NCBI GenBank assembly: GCA_002633005.1
Contig: NMRA01000003.1
Location: 1,854,727 to 1,918,726 of the forward strand
Direction: 5' to 3'
DNA length: 64,000 nucleotides
Source of the DNA: Phoronis australis
Lineage: Eukaryota > Phoronida > Phoronidae
The notes beneath the pieces were generated by a model. The model saw nothing but the letters and a program-made list of their open reading frames with translations, was not told the DNA's origin and ran no database searches. Position 1 is the first letter of the stretch; the number at the start of each line of letters is the position of its first letter. This document shows, piece by piece, positions 45,101 to 57,500 of this stretch. The translations under genes were made by a program, and so were the position numbers.

Positions 45101-48100
45101 CTGTATGACAACCCACCTGATGTTACCTGTGAATACTGCCTGACAACCCACCTTATGAAGCTCCAGTTCCTCAGCAGCCTTGGCTGCTTCAGCTGCCTTC
45201 CTCTCCAACGCTGCTTCATCATGTTTGATCTCCTCTATAGCCAGGTGGTATTTCTCATTAGCTGCACCTCTCTACAATGCACAACATGTATTTGCTATAC
45301 ACACCAGAGTGCAAACCAAATCACCATACATTGGGCGTAATGACAAATCACGTGTCTGTCACTTTGTTTAAGAGAGTAATTGACACTCATCAAGACATCA
45401 CACCAGAGTCAAAACTTCACCTCATAAGTAGCGTAACATTAATCATGTTGTTAATATGTAATAAAGTAAAATGCACACCTGTCACAATCACACAAAGACG
45501 TATTATTAATTAAGTATAATTTAAAACACCTCCAAGATAAGAAGTTCAAGTCAACCCATATCAAAAAGTGGCAAGTCAATATAAACGTACTGTACTTTCG
45601 TCCACCATCCTATAATCCAGATAATCCAGAGTAGGCAGGTGAGCAATAACAAATGCTCTGTAGTTTTCATCTTCACAGAAAGGATTGCCACTGAGGTTTA
45701 ATGTCCTCAAACATTTGAATCTCCTCAAGTAAACTACCTGAAATTACAGAAAATGCACTATAACACAAAGTATCGTCATAAATGATAGACAACAGATTTG
45801 CCACTCAGATATTTTCTTATGGAATTCCAAGAGGAGGCACCACGTTCCAGTTAATGAGTATACAACCTACTTGCCGGAAGTTAAACCATGTATCACAGAA
45901 GGTGCCACTAGTGAATAGAAACATTGCAGCCAACAGTGTTGGTCGCGGCTTGTACGGAAGATCACAGACTTTGTATGTGCAGAGTTAGCAGTCCATATAC
46001 TACAGTCTATGGTACCATAGTTATCAGCTGAATGTTTTTAACACAATAGAAGTTACAAGTCACCAGCAATCTCACAGTTAATGCTCCTCAGGCCTTTTAC
46101 ATTATTTGCTTCCTGGTCAAATATAAGTTCCATCATTTAAAATGGATTGTACAAAAAGTTCTTAAAAATATAAATTCTGCTACTTGTTTGAAATGCAGTT
46201 TGCCCAGTCATTTCATTACAGCCAATTTCCAAGTCTATTTTTCCTTTTAATTACTGTTTAGAAATATTTTTTCGATACAGAATGTTAGATATTACAAATG
46301 TAAAACATAAATATTATTTCATTTACTGGAAAACTACATTCTCGAACACTGTCAAGTCATTGCTATCTGCTAGCAAACTACATTCTCTAACTCTTTCAAG
46401 CCCTTGTTATCTACTGGTAAACTTCATAACATTGAACAAAGGTATACATTTTCTAACTCTGTCAAGCCATTGTTTCCAATGGACAGCACATGAAGGTTGA
46501 CAAGTGCATCCATATTCTCAACCCTCTCAATCCTGTTGTTATATAATGTAAGGTCTTGTAACTTCACTAAATGGTCCAAGCCTTCAATCACTTCGATGTT
46601 GTTGAAAGATAGGTCTGCAAAGCAAAACGTAATCATAAGACATAATTGGTGTGTTGATATACAATATTAGGTCTTGAAACTTTGCTAAGCAGTCAAAGCC
46701 TTCAATTACACCGATTTTGTTGAAAGAAAAATCTTAAAAGCAAAAACTAGTAGTATATAATTGTTTTATTCCATTTCTTTTGGATTCTTTCCCTATGAAG
46801 AAAGTGACAAAATCTCAGTGCCACTAATTTCAGGAATAAAATAACCGAATCAATGCAAATTCAGCATTACTAATTGTTATTTTCAATAGTCTAAAAGCAA
46901 GTAATCAGTTCAGCCTTTGGTTTCTTAGTAATGGACTTCTTAATGTCATTTTATCATTTATGACCCAAAGTCACCAGGCCTTTGTTTGATAATTGCCCCA
47001 AACATCCATTCGACCTTAACCATCCTCACCACACATGAAAGAAAATAGTTCCTCTTGATTTTAGGCAATTCATAGAAGCGTGGTAAATGACTGGAGTGAG
47101 GTAAATAATTGGCATGCATGTCACTTGTCAGGGTCCGCATTGCCTTAATTTTGAGGTCAAATATCCACCTTGAGATTCCCCATTGAAAAATATTTGAAGA
47201 TAAGAAACATCCCTAATCAGGCCCAAAAATTCATCTTGGATCATCAAAAGTTCCCCACAAGGTCAGAATCAGATTCAACTCATGCAGACACCACCTGGTT
47301 CTATGACACTGTAAAAGTTCGGACTTTACAATGCCATGACCACCAGCCTCAATGAGGAACAGGATATGGATTAGGTTATTGCAAAAGCAGATGAAGGTGA
47401 TTGCAAAGAGTCCTTCAAGATAGTGCTGGGTTCCCTTCCTACCAGACACTACTAAGTCCAGCCCAAGTGAAGCCACAATGAAAGGTAAGATTAGCAGGCA
47501 ACCTAAGCAGTGCACACCACAAATTATTGTACAAAAATATTACTTTGACTGTAGTGACAGAGGAAGGGTGGGGACAGGGTGGGAGTACAATTGGTGGCTA
47601 ATGGAAAGGAGGGATTTTCATCTAATTGTATTGCAGATGATAGGCTACCCAGGCAACTCAACAATGGAGAAAGATCATATCGGCCTTTCACTATCGCTCC
47701 TTTTCAGAACGGTCATTAAACCACAAAAAGTAATGCGTAAATAATAAATTGCAAGTACTTAGCCAACATCACTTCACATTGCTCAAATCTTTAAGGCATT
47801 GTGAAATAATTAATGATGCAAAATTTAATCTAAGCACTGCCAAAATGCAAAATCCTACCTAACCAGACCAAATTGACCAGTTGGTCAAGGCCCTCTATTT
47901 TTTCTATGATGTTGTTGTCCAATTGCAGCTTGACCAAGGATTCAAACCACCACATGTTGTCGATTTTTAAAATGTCTGAAAAAAAATTTAAAGAGCCATT
48001 CCACTAAGTCCCAAACGATTACACGTAAAACAAATTCAGCTCTGGGTCAATATAAAACACATCCCAACAAAATAGTTTTAAAAAATCCATCTCGTTTTGC

Positions 48101-48578
48101 TCTGTTTAACTTGAGTATTAAAGCAGGCTCAGTACATTAATTCCCATAATGCACTGCTCTAGGTCAATGGGAAGACTCACCATTAATTTTGGCACTTAAC
48201 CCATAACTGATGCTTTCTTACTCTAAAACGGTGTGACAGAATAGAAGTAAACATCTTTGAGTGCAATAACACTGACCTTTGTTCAGTGACTAAATGACTA
48301 CTATCAGCATGATCAAATAGTTCATTGGATGGTTGTCAAGTACACTAAGCCATCAGTTTAAGATAGGTTCACAAAAACAAAACAATTGGCTGCCAGGCAA
48401 TTCCCCATTGGTTCTTACTTTTAAAGTCAAGCCTTAACTCCATCACATCTCCAAAGTCTATTCCTTCTGATTTAGCTATTCTGCCTGCCTCTTCCTTTGG
48501 CCCCTGCTCCTCCACAGCTGCCTTCAGCATCTCCTCATCCACCACAGCCGGCTCAACTGTGTCGTACAGTCGACTCAT
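39151..48578 (-). CDS. DRC3: DRC3 (LRRC48), nexin-dynein regulatory complex subunit 3, complete or nearly so
   Basis: Structural and regulatory subunit of the axonemal nexin-dynein regulatory complex. Minus-strand exons: 48419-48578, 47859-47975, 46448-46614, 45591-45737, 45152-45271, 44580-44690, 43371-43535 (start uncertain by a few bases), a 30-base exon 42535-42564, 42245-42376, 40624-40818 and 39151-39396. They total about 529 residues; human DRC3 has 523. The start is MSRLYDT. Leucine-rich repeats follow: [64 protein letters not shown] and [10 protein letters not shown]. Next come an Ala/Glu-rich helix, [19 protein letters not shown], and coiled-coil stretches with [35 protein letters not shown] and [20 protein letters not shown], ending LDLPAYQ. 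The exon 6/7 junction lacks about five residues relative to human, so a tiny exon may be missed there. Confidence 0.93.
42669..42840. mobile_element. Foldback MITE in a DRC3 intron
   Basis: About 170 bp in which the two halves are inverted copies. The left arm reads AATAGTGCCATTTTGAAGTG and continues AAGTATTTTAAAATCTGGC; the right arm repeats this in reverse complement (TTACTTCAAAATGGCACTAC). A short unpaired centre separates the arms, so transcripts would fold into a long hairpin. Confidence 0.8.
44002..44157. mobile_element. MITE, CAGTTGCAT-type terminal inverted repeats, copy 2
   Basis: Second copy of the element at 478-637, in a DRC3 intron. The left end is CAGGGCCCAGTTGCATACAA; the right end on the other strand is CCGGGCTAAATTGCATAAAG. 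The interior shares CAATGACGTCGCATTATC and CAGCGGATAA with copy 1. Confidence 0.75.
45006..45154 (-). repeat. 35-bp tandem repeat re-copying the DRC3 exon 5 splice donor
   Basis: Units of 35 bp repeat at 45011, 45046, 45081, 45116 and 45151 (plus-strand CCTGATG or CCTTATG starts). The last unit is the real exon 5/intron boundary. Read on the minus strand, each unit restores a donor: AAG/GTGGGT at the true site and at 45081, CAG/GTGGGT at 45116 and 45011, CAG/GTGGTT at 45046. The array lies wholly downstream of the exon in the gene's direction. Confidence 0.92.
46658..46743 (-). pseudogene. Decayed duplicate of DRC3 exon 3 (leucine-rich-repeat exon)
   Basis: Just upstream of exon 3 in gene direction. 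It reads [20 protein letters not shown] and then DLILYIN, against [20 protein letters not shown] and DLTLYNN in the functional exon. Leucines that form the repeat core are replaced, no good pyrimidine-rich acceptor precedes it, and the copy fades after about 29 codons. It is read as an old tandem duplication that is not spliced. Confidence 0.8.
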
Positions 48579-51505
48579 GATGACGCTCTTCAAAAACAAC
48601 AAATCAAGTCACATTGAGGTAATGTTTGAAATATTAAAAAAGCATTCACCATGAAATATTTAAAAACGTCAGTAGTTTCAAGTACCATCAAACCCTGAAG
48701 GATGACCATTATAGTTTGTTAGCGATTGGCTCACTTCTGAGGTCATCGGGAGGTCGACCTCGATGTGATAAAAAATTTACATGCTATACATATGCTCATG
48801 CAGCAATATGATTTAAACAAAAAAAGTTCAGTTCACGACTTTGATGATGCAACCAATGACTATTCAGAAAAAACGTTGATTGGAAGAATACCTGTTGAAG
48901 GCGGAAAGATTTAAAGACTGCCTCCAAAAGGTGTCCATGTACACTACAAAGGTTCATATACTAACAGGACTTGGATAGTTTAGCCTGGGTTAAGTGGAAT
49001 TTGCAGAAAATCTTCTGGCATATAGGATGGATTAGGATGTGCCAAAACCGTGCTAAATTTTGTCAATGAAATTTCTGTTTATCAAAGCATACAGCCAAAT
49101 TGCATAGCATGCAGTCCAAAGCCCAATGTGTATTCAAAATACTGTTTCCTTGTGGAAGAACAGTTGAGTGAAGAATCGTTGAAGAAACAAATTGCTTAAC
49201 AGGCGAGGTGACGCTGAAAGCCAACGCCTAAGATCGCTCTACAACTTTAACAGCAGGATAACAGTAGAACTGCAATATTTTAGCACCAGTAACTAATTTA
49301 ATAACTCAAGGGAGAATGTAGTTTTTAATGACATTAACTTTTGTGTCAGATTTTTTTGTTCAGTTTTTACACACATCGGTGTAAACCTGTATAATTATTT
49401 ACATTCATACACTGCCAGCTAACTTGTAGGCAGTAGCACTTCCTAATATGTTACATACACCACAGGATTTTCTGAAAAATGATGATTTACCAAAGTCACC
49501 CTGCTTTAAATACCTTTTGAGCATAGAGGGCCTACCCATAGAGGACGTAGACGTATTTCACTATTTACTAAGTTTCAACTCAAACAAATACTCCGGCAAT
49601 GAATATTTTCTTCAGAATAGTACCTCATTCCATCAACAAAATTGAACACTGACCTCCAAATTACATTCATTGCTCTCATGGTCAATGTGAAACAACATAC
49701 AGAGGGTTATGGGAAGTCACCTTCCTGACGGTCATACCAAGAAGAAGCAGCACAGATGGTACACAGTACCACTATCTGAACATTACTCAGACAGTATGTA
49801 ATTACATTGACTGTGAATGCCTGTGCCTGCAAGCGATCGCCTACCCCCATAAACAGTTACTCATCTCAAAACAGAGTGAAAAACATCAAATGAAACATCC
49901 ATATACACATTAAATTATAATCAACACGTGTATACCATCACTCTGGAGACAATTTAGTCAATATAATTTGAACATATCCATGAAAATCTGTAGCAGTTCA
50001 CTCGAGCTTCCCCCATTCAGTGCCATTTTGTGGAAGTTGTGCAAAATCATGCCTGTTGATGAACAAATAGTCCAAGGGAAACAAATCTTTCGAATTCCAT
50101 CGAATATCTTCCCATGCTAATTATTGCAAGTGTCACACGCCAGGTCACGCGCTTCGCTCAGTCTTGCACTTGCTGTTGCCTAACTTGCATGATGTCAATT
50201 GAAATTTTTGCTCTATGGTTCTCGCACGCGGTTAAAAAGTTAACAGCAACTAAAAAAGGGTAGTTCGCCAAAGTCAGTCAGATAGACATGTTTCATTAAG
50301 ATTATTGTGTATAGAAACAGAAAAGAACATTGAAGAAAGTAAGTGCTTTTTAAGAGACAATTTTTGTAGTGAAATGTATTTTTAACGAGATGGAAACTAC
50401 TTATTTGGAGACTGTTTTTTGGTTACTGCTCGGGATAAGAAAAGAAAGAAACTGATGGAGAGTGTTGTAGCCTTTGTATTAGCCAGCTGATGGGCTACAT
50501 ATTGCCTACTTAGACAGCAGACATGTTTAGCTAGGTGGCTAACACGCATCTGTCTGGTCATTAGCTTTATAAGTTGATATAAGTTTCATGACTAAGTGAT
50601 GAGCAGAAGGGTAATAGTCGAACACATGGGTTCCCTGATTGATTTCAGAACCAGTTACTCCCACTGGCACTGAACAACGCCCGTTATTCAGTGGTAGTAA
50701 TTTGGTTACCAAATCAATTTTAAGTCAGGATCCCATCTATCCGATAATTATCAGCAGAACTAGTCATGCGGCGTTCTATATAAGATTTCCACACATCGAC
50801 TCCTAGCTGTATTTGAGCCTAGCAGCAGCTAACTCAGTAACTGATTCAGTGATTGGCGAATATGAATGAAGACCACGTTCACACCATTACCCTCAAACGG
50901 TTTTATATGCATTAACAAAAATATACTTCTCTGCAACAAAGATACCTTAAATAAACGTGGATCAAATCGTCTTAAAATTCAGAATTCTAGATCGTTCAAG
51001 AACAGTATCTGTCGACTTCAAAGTCATCCAGACAGCAGACCGCTTTCCATTTTAGTTTCAATATGGCGCCCTTGGTTGTCGCGGCAACGAGGTTACGATT
51101 TGTTATAAACACTTTAGTCAAAATAATGCACGTTAAAGCTACCTATAAATTTATGTTTATTAAATAAAACATTTGTCAATGATTTTCGACTTCTTGAATG
51201 AAGATCCATTCCAGTATAATTGTAACTGTATGACGTAATGTTTTCGACTATTTTTAGAACAAGAAAAATAGCATCAAGAAAACGTTATGTTCCTTGTACA
51301 TTTGAAACATTTTTGTAATGAAGCTTTTCTCTTTGAAAATTGATATTAATTTTTTTCAGATGAATACAAAAGTTTTTAGAAAGTAGTAGTGTTTACATTC
51401 GTTTTTTTGAACTTTAGGAAGCTAATCACGTTTTCGATGAAACGGAAAATTTAAACATCGGTGAACAATTTCATTTTCACATTTAAATATCCGGAAGAAA
51501 TAGAG
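48579..51505. promoter_or_regulatory. Interval between the DRC3 and TOM1 starts (head-to-head)
   Basis: About 2.9 kb between divergent start codons. It must hold both promoters and any non-coding first exons. No coding exon, TIR element or tandem array was recognised and no clear core promoter motif stands out, so I do not mark transcription starts. Confidence 0.5.
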
Positions 51506-54500
51506 ATGGCTTCGTTTTTCGGAACAAATCCCTTCAGTACCCCTGTGGGTCAGCGAATAGGTAAACTCGGTGATTTAATATAACTAACTCGAATATTTAG
51601 TGGCCTTTCATTTAAAACCTTTCATTTGATTTCGTGATGCGTCCATAGTTGACTTTACCTTATACAGTTTGCACCCATTTGTTGTGTCATTGTCGTGATT
51701 GACATTGCCACTTTCTTTCAACTTTGTCAGTTCGACAGTCAGTTGTAAGTTTTGGGTTTTTTACGTTTCAGGCACAGCAACCAGTATCTTAACCAAATTC
51801 CAAAAACAATTGCTCGGGTGTCCAGTGAATTAAGCACTTTTGAGTTGAATCTACAGCTAAAATTCTTTAAATGTTTTGTTTGGTCAGCCTGGGTCAGGTA
51901 GAGTCCTAGAACACTGAGTCTGAAGCCTGTGTCAGTGAGCAAGTGAGTGGTAGGCAATGCATCATCTGTGCCGTGGATGTTGTGGGCATACAGATGGTGA
52001 TTTTGTAATGGAACAGCTCAACCTATTTATTTTTTGAGTAATGAAATCAGCAATTTGAGTTGAAACAGTTACTGCTGTATAACATTGTTGACATATTGAC
52101 TTCCTGGTGTGACGTAGAGTCGTATAAAGCTTCTTTAAATTGCAAGCAACAATTGCCTCTTGACCAAATGGTTTGGATGCTCAGCTTTCATGCAGGCTCC
52201 CCCAGTTCAAGTGCCAGTGTTTTTTTTCTACATTGGCACCCAACAACAGTAGAATCCATGACTGAATGGGGTGTCATCACTCCTGTCGGGGCAATCCAGA
52301 GCCATGCTCCTACAACTCCAGTGGAGTACCAGACCAGAGACATGGCCGACCTGATTGGCCAGGCACCATGCTTGATCTGAAGAAGGGAGAGGAGTGTTGT
52401 GATACGACATTTTCTGGGTGTTATGTAGAGTTGTATAAACCCTCTCTAAATTATTTGCTAAGTGGCAATTGTCTTTTGGCTTGAATGGTTGGATACTTGG
52501 GTCTCACGTGGGAAACTCCGGTTCAAGTGTTATTCTCGAGGGATTTTTTTACAAAAATAGATTGGAAATATAGCCTTATTAGTGCCTTTGTAAGTGGCAT
52601 TGAGGTGTATTTACATGCTCCTAACTGTGCTAAGCTATACAACAACTAAACAGTTATTCTTTTTTCACATGTCTTAAGCTGACCAAGCTGCAGTTATAGA
52701 TATCCTGTAATCTGCAAGTGATTCTTTCTTGCACTGGTTACTGTATGAACCTCACGGGTGCACAAAACCCTCATCAGCAGTGTAATTACCAAGAACCATG
52801 TCACCGTGCTTGTCATATTTGAGTCAGTGATGTGCAGCTAATCATTTTCGCTACAAAACTTGTTCTTGGAAACATTATCAACTTACACGCCTCTTAATTT
52901 TCAAGTCTTTACTATGTGTTTTATTTCTAATTCATTTAGCCAAAGAAACACAGATAAGTCATAAGCATGTAAATTCTTTTTACCGTAAAATTCTTCAGTT
53001 TGGGGCAGTCTCAGAATTTCGGGTTAGATAAATTTAAAAGTGTAAATTGATTTTTTTAAATTTTATATCAACAATTTTGACGCTCATCATATTTCTCAAA
53101 TATCAGACACTGAGTTTTGTATCAACATGGTCTGATGATAAGACTTGTCAGCTCTTAAAATCGGCAAAAATTGCTACCAGTAAAAACGTTTTCGTGCTTC
53201 CCTATGGTTTATAATTTCAAGGTTGTTTGCCATTGATCTGAATTTTTGAATTTTGATTGTCAGTATTGTCTATTTTTATTTTGCTACAATACCTGATTTT
53301 GACCTAAACCGGAGAATTTTTACTGTTAATCAACTCAGGCAAAGAGCAAGTCAATTAAGCTCACTTTATGCTACTATGATGTCACTAACTCTGACATTAC
53401 TGCCATTCTAAAACTACAAATATGCCGCTTCTCAAACTGAGAACCCTTTTTGGAAGGAACTATTTAACTTTCTGTATGATTTTTCTAATATAATAGGTCA
53501 GGAGGAAATACCATATTAGCCAATTTGGTATAACACTAATGTATTGATTGGTGGAAAAACTGTTCTTTGGAGAAGATTAGAAAAGGGTGTTTATTATATC
53601 TCAGACCTACTAGATGAGCATGGATATTTATCTTTTGAAGATTTTTGCAAAAAGTTCAATTTTAGACCAATGTTTTTGTTCAGAATTTTTATGGGCTCAA
53701 AGAGGCTGTTTTTCAAAAATGGAAAATCTCAAAAAGAGACAAGTTTTCCTTCTATGCACCCTTCATCCCAATTTTTGTGAAATTATTACTTGCAGACAAA
53801 AAGGGCACAAAACATATATATATACAACATTTTTGTGCTAAACAAATATTCTAGGCCTAGGTCTGAGATGAGGTGGCAGGCAGAACTTGGTATACCAGAC
53901 ACTAGTGAATGGTGGAAAAATGCCTACTTTGTGAACTTTACACTTGATGTGAAACTTCATTGGTTTCAATTTTGACTGTCACATAGGATAATCAGCTGTA
54001 ACTCTTTATCTTGTCAAAATTGGGATCAGTAACTCCCCCTTGTTTACGTTTTGTAAGAGTGAACCTGAGACTTTGCTTCACTTATACTGGCAATGTGATG
54101 TTGTTCAAAATTATTGGAACAATGTTGAAGATTGGGTTAAAAAAATATTTCCCTGGGTACAGATGTACTTACAGTCTTCTTTGGAAACAGATGTAGAAGG
54201 CAGCAAATTCAAAATTTAATCTTGTGTCTTTGCAAGTTCCATTTATATAAGCAACTTCTCAATGGTAAACCTCCAAACTTAATTATTTTAAAAAAAGAAA
54301 TTAAGAGTTATTACTCCTGTGAAAAATATATTTATTCAAAAATTTACAAATGAAAAAATTTACAAACAGGTGGTCACAAATGCATAATTTAATAGCAATG
54401 TAAGGATATTTTATCACTCCAAAATACTATCTCCCCTTTTCAGAGCCATTTACTACTACACTGTCTTGTATGTTTTTTTTTTCTTTAAATGTATTTCTAA

Positions 54501-57500
54501 AATCCAGTTTAAGTATACATTTAACTTAGTAAACTTTAATTTCATTGAATTGTAAAGTAAGGCATGGGAAGCCCAGACCTTTGTCCTTACTTATGTTGAA
54601 CTTGGAGAATAAAAAAATTAAAAACTACATTGTGTGTTTCTCAACATTAATATTTGACAAAAAATAAGGAGAAAATCAATGCAGCAGATTGGTTTGTATT
54701 TTTCATAAATCCCTTTGTACTCTAAAGAAATATGCATGTAAGACCATGGAGGCAAAGTATACATTACTGATGAGGAATTAAAATGAATCATGGGAGTCTC
54801 CATGGCTTCCCTTGACAAGTTGGACTGTGGTTTTAATTGAGAATTTCACCTTTGACTTGACATGAGTGTGTTGGCTGATATTAAAAGTGTTATCGGTGTA
54901 GTACCTGTAAGAGTGAACTCGAGCTGTCGAGAAGTCCTATGTTGTGTAGAAGTCTCATGTTGATCGAAAAACAAATGCTACCTCTAGCATGTAAGCGTGC
55001 AAACATACCAGCTAGAAAGCTTTATAACAGAGTAACATACCTGTAAAATTTCATTTTGTCGAATGATACCTTATTGCACTAGACAGGTACTGTGGAATTG
55101 TTACTGATCATTTTGTTCATTAACTCGAATGTCTGTCTCCATTAGTGATCATGTTAATATTCATCAATTTTAACTTCCAGCATTGATATTATTCATTTTG
55201 TTCACTAAGTGTTACCCCAACATTGATATCATTCATTTTGTTCATTAACTGTTACCCCCATTTCTGATAATGTTCATTAACTCTCATTCAAAACATGTTG
55301 TTGCTTACAGAACAAGCCACAGCTCCAGACATGGCCTCTGAAAACTGGGCTGTCAATATGGAGATTTGTGACATCATCAATGAAACAGACGAGGGGTAAA
55401 TTATATGCTGCTTAACGTTTAGGATTTCTTGTGAATTTTTTTGCCTCAACAATGTTTGAAGATTGGGTTGAGTGCATAGAAATTTATTTGAGTACGCTTA
55501 ACAGTTTTTCTGTTTTCATTTCATAATCACTTCAGTTCCAGGTATCTGTTCATATATCGCTGTTGTGTAGCAATTCATAAATATTTTAGTAATTGAATGT
55601 AAGACTTGAAAGAATACTTGCGACTTGTAATTCTGTGTTAAAGCTGAATGGAAGTGTTCCTAAAATAAATGTGTCGGATATTTTTATAGCTGTCGAAGTT
55701 TGATGAGTCGACCTTGTTAATTTTAGCCCTAAAGATGCCATAAGGGCTATAAGAAAGAAGTTGACAGTGAACGCAGGGAAGAATTACACAGTGATTATGT
55801 ACACATTAACAGTGAGTTCTTCTCAGTTTGTAGTTGATGTTACTTGTGCACAAGTAGTCTTAAAGCAAACTGGATTGTTTCACATGTTTAGTGCAAAATT
55901 GTCAGGAATTTTCTGAAGACAATGCCAACTGAAATCACAATCCTTGTTATCATTTACTAGCTGGCGTCGGATCAAATCAGACATCTGGTCTGCTGTCTAA
56001 AAACAGGTCCATGTTAACTAACACTGTTTTCATCATTCATCTCCATATCAGATGGTATACTTGTAGTCATAGACTGAGAAGTCTACGTTCCAGTGATGTG
56101 ATTAGTTTTAGACTCATTCGGGTCGTGGCCATTGCCCGTTAATATTATGCTAATTTTATGTGAGATGACTGATATGACACCTGTGTGAACACATGCTTTA
56201 AGCAGCTGACCTAACCTCTGTTCAGATATCCCATTGGCCTTCTCATAAAATTTCCATTTATGAACACAGGCATTTTTATTGTCAGAAATTTTTCACCCTA
56301 CTGGTTTGACTTAGTTTTGCTCCATGGTCCTGGTAGTTGAAATTCTGACAGATGCAGACGTATTAGTGGGAAACTTTGTAAATTATAAGTAATTGGAAGT
56401 ACGGAATGTGATTATTTTTGCATCGTGGGATTTCTTGTATTTTAAGTAAATGCATTGGTTCAAGTTGTGTTTCTGTTAATCATGTTCAGTTTACTCCAAC
56501 GATGTTCAAGTTTGTTCTTTTGATTTAGGTTTTGGAGACGTGCGTGAAGAATTGTGGGCGACGCTTTCACATGCAGGTGGCAACCAAGGATTTCATGGGA
56601 GAACTGATCAAAATCATTGGTCCTAAGTACGACCCACCTACCGTCGTACAGGAGAAGATTCTGAGTATGATACAGGTGAGGTCTACTGTTGTGTTGCATT
56701 CTCGGTCTTGTGTCAAAAACTTGGTATAAATGTTTTATTGTTGGCGTGATGTTAGCACCACTGCTTAACAGTTATGTGATATTTGCAGATGTGATGTTAT
56801 TGTTCCTATAAGTCGTAAACTTTCGTGAAACACCACATTATTGCTAAAGTCGTACTTGAGTGCCTTTCTGTATAATGATTGTTGTAGGCCAGGCAGTTGC
56901 ACAGTCAGTTTCTTTATCTAACAATTTATATTGGTTGTGATACGTTCCAATGTAATTGGCATTCATTTTGTAAGACTACATGGTCAAACTTTCATGCTCA
57001 GGAACACACGTTCATGTTCTTGTTTTGTTGAGAAATTACTTGAGAATACTGCTGTGCTTCAGTTTGATGGCATTGATCATTATCTTCTGTGTTGTTTTAC
57101 TTTTCCAGACGTGGGCTGATGCATTCAGGGGTAACGCTGACCTGCGAGAAGTTGAGAGATGCTACCAGGATTTGAAGGCCAAGGGCATTGAATTCCCAAT
57201 GACAGATTTGGACAGCTTAGCACCAATTCACACCCCAGCAAGAGTGAGTGCTTCAAATTATCTCTTAGTTTTTTGTGAGACTGGGACTCCTTAGGAGAAA
57301 GTTAACAATTTGGATTTCGTTTTCACAAAATATACAAAACACCCAAAGTCACTCATTGTGTTTGCTCAGTGCAATAGACAACAGACAGTGGACACTATCC
57401 TGTAACTTCACTAATTCTGCATGCTGGGTAAGTTGCTGCCACAGGAACACTTATTATATATCTAGATAACCAGGTGATTTGTATTTTAGTTAGAATAAAA

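Noticed and set aside
45782-45988. Open frame and repeat-like segment in a DRC3 intron
   Set aside because: It contains a GGTGCCACTAGTG piece resembling the dispersed repeat but is too diverged to assign, and the frame has no known similarity.
46007-46020. Perfect 14-bp palindrome CTATGGTACCATAG
   Set aside because: Isolated, intronic, and expected occasionally by chance in 64 kb; no second copy or context.
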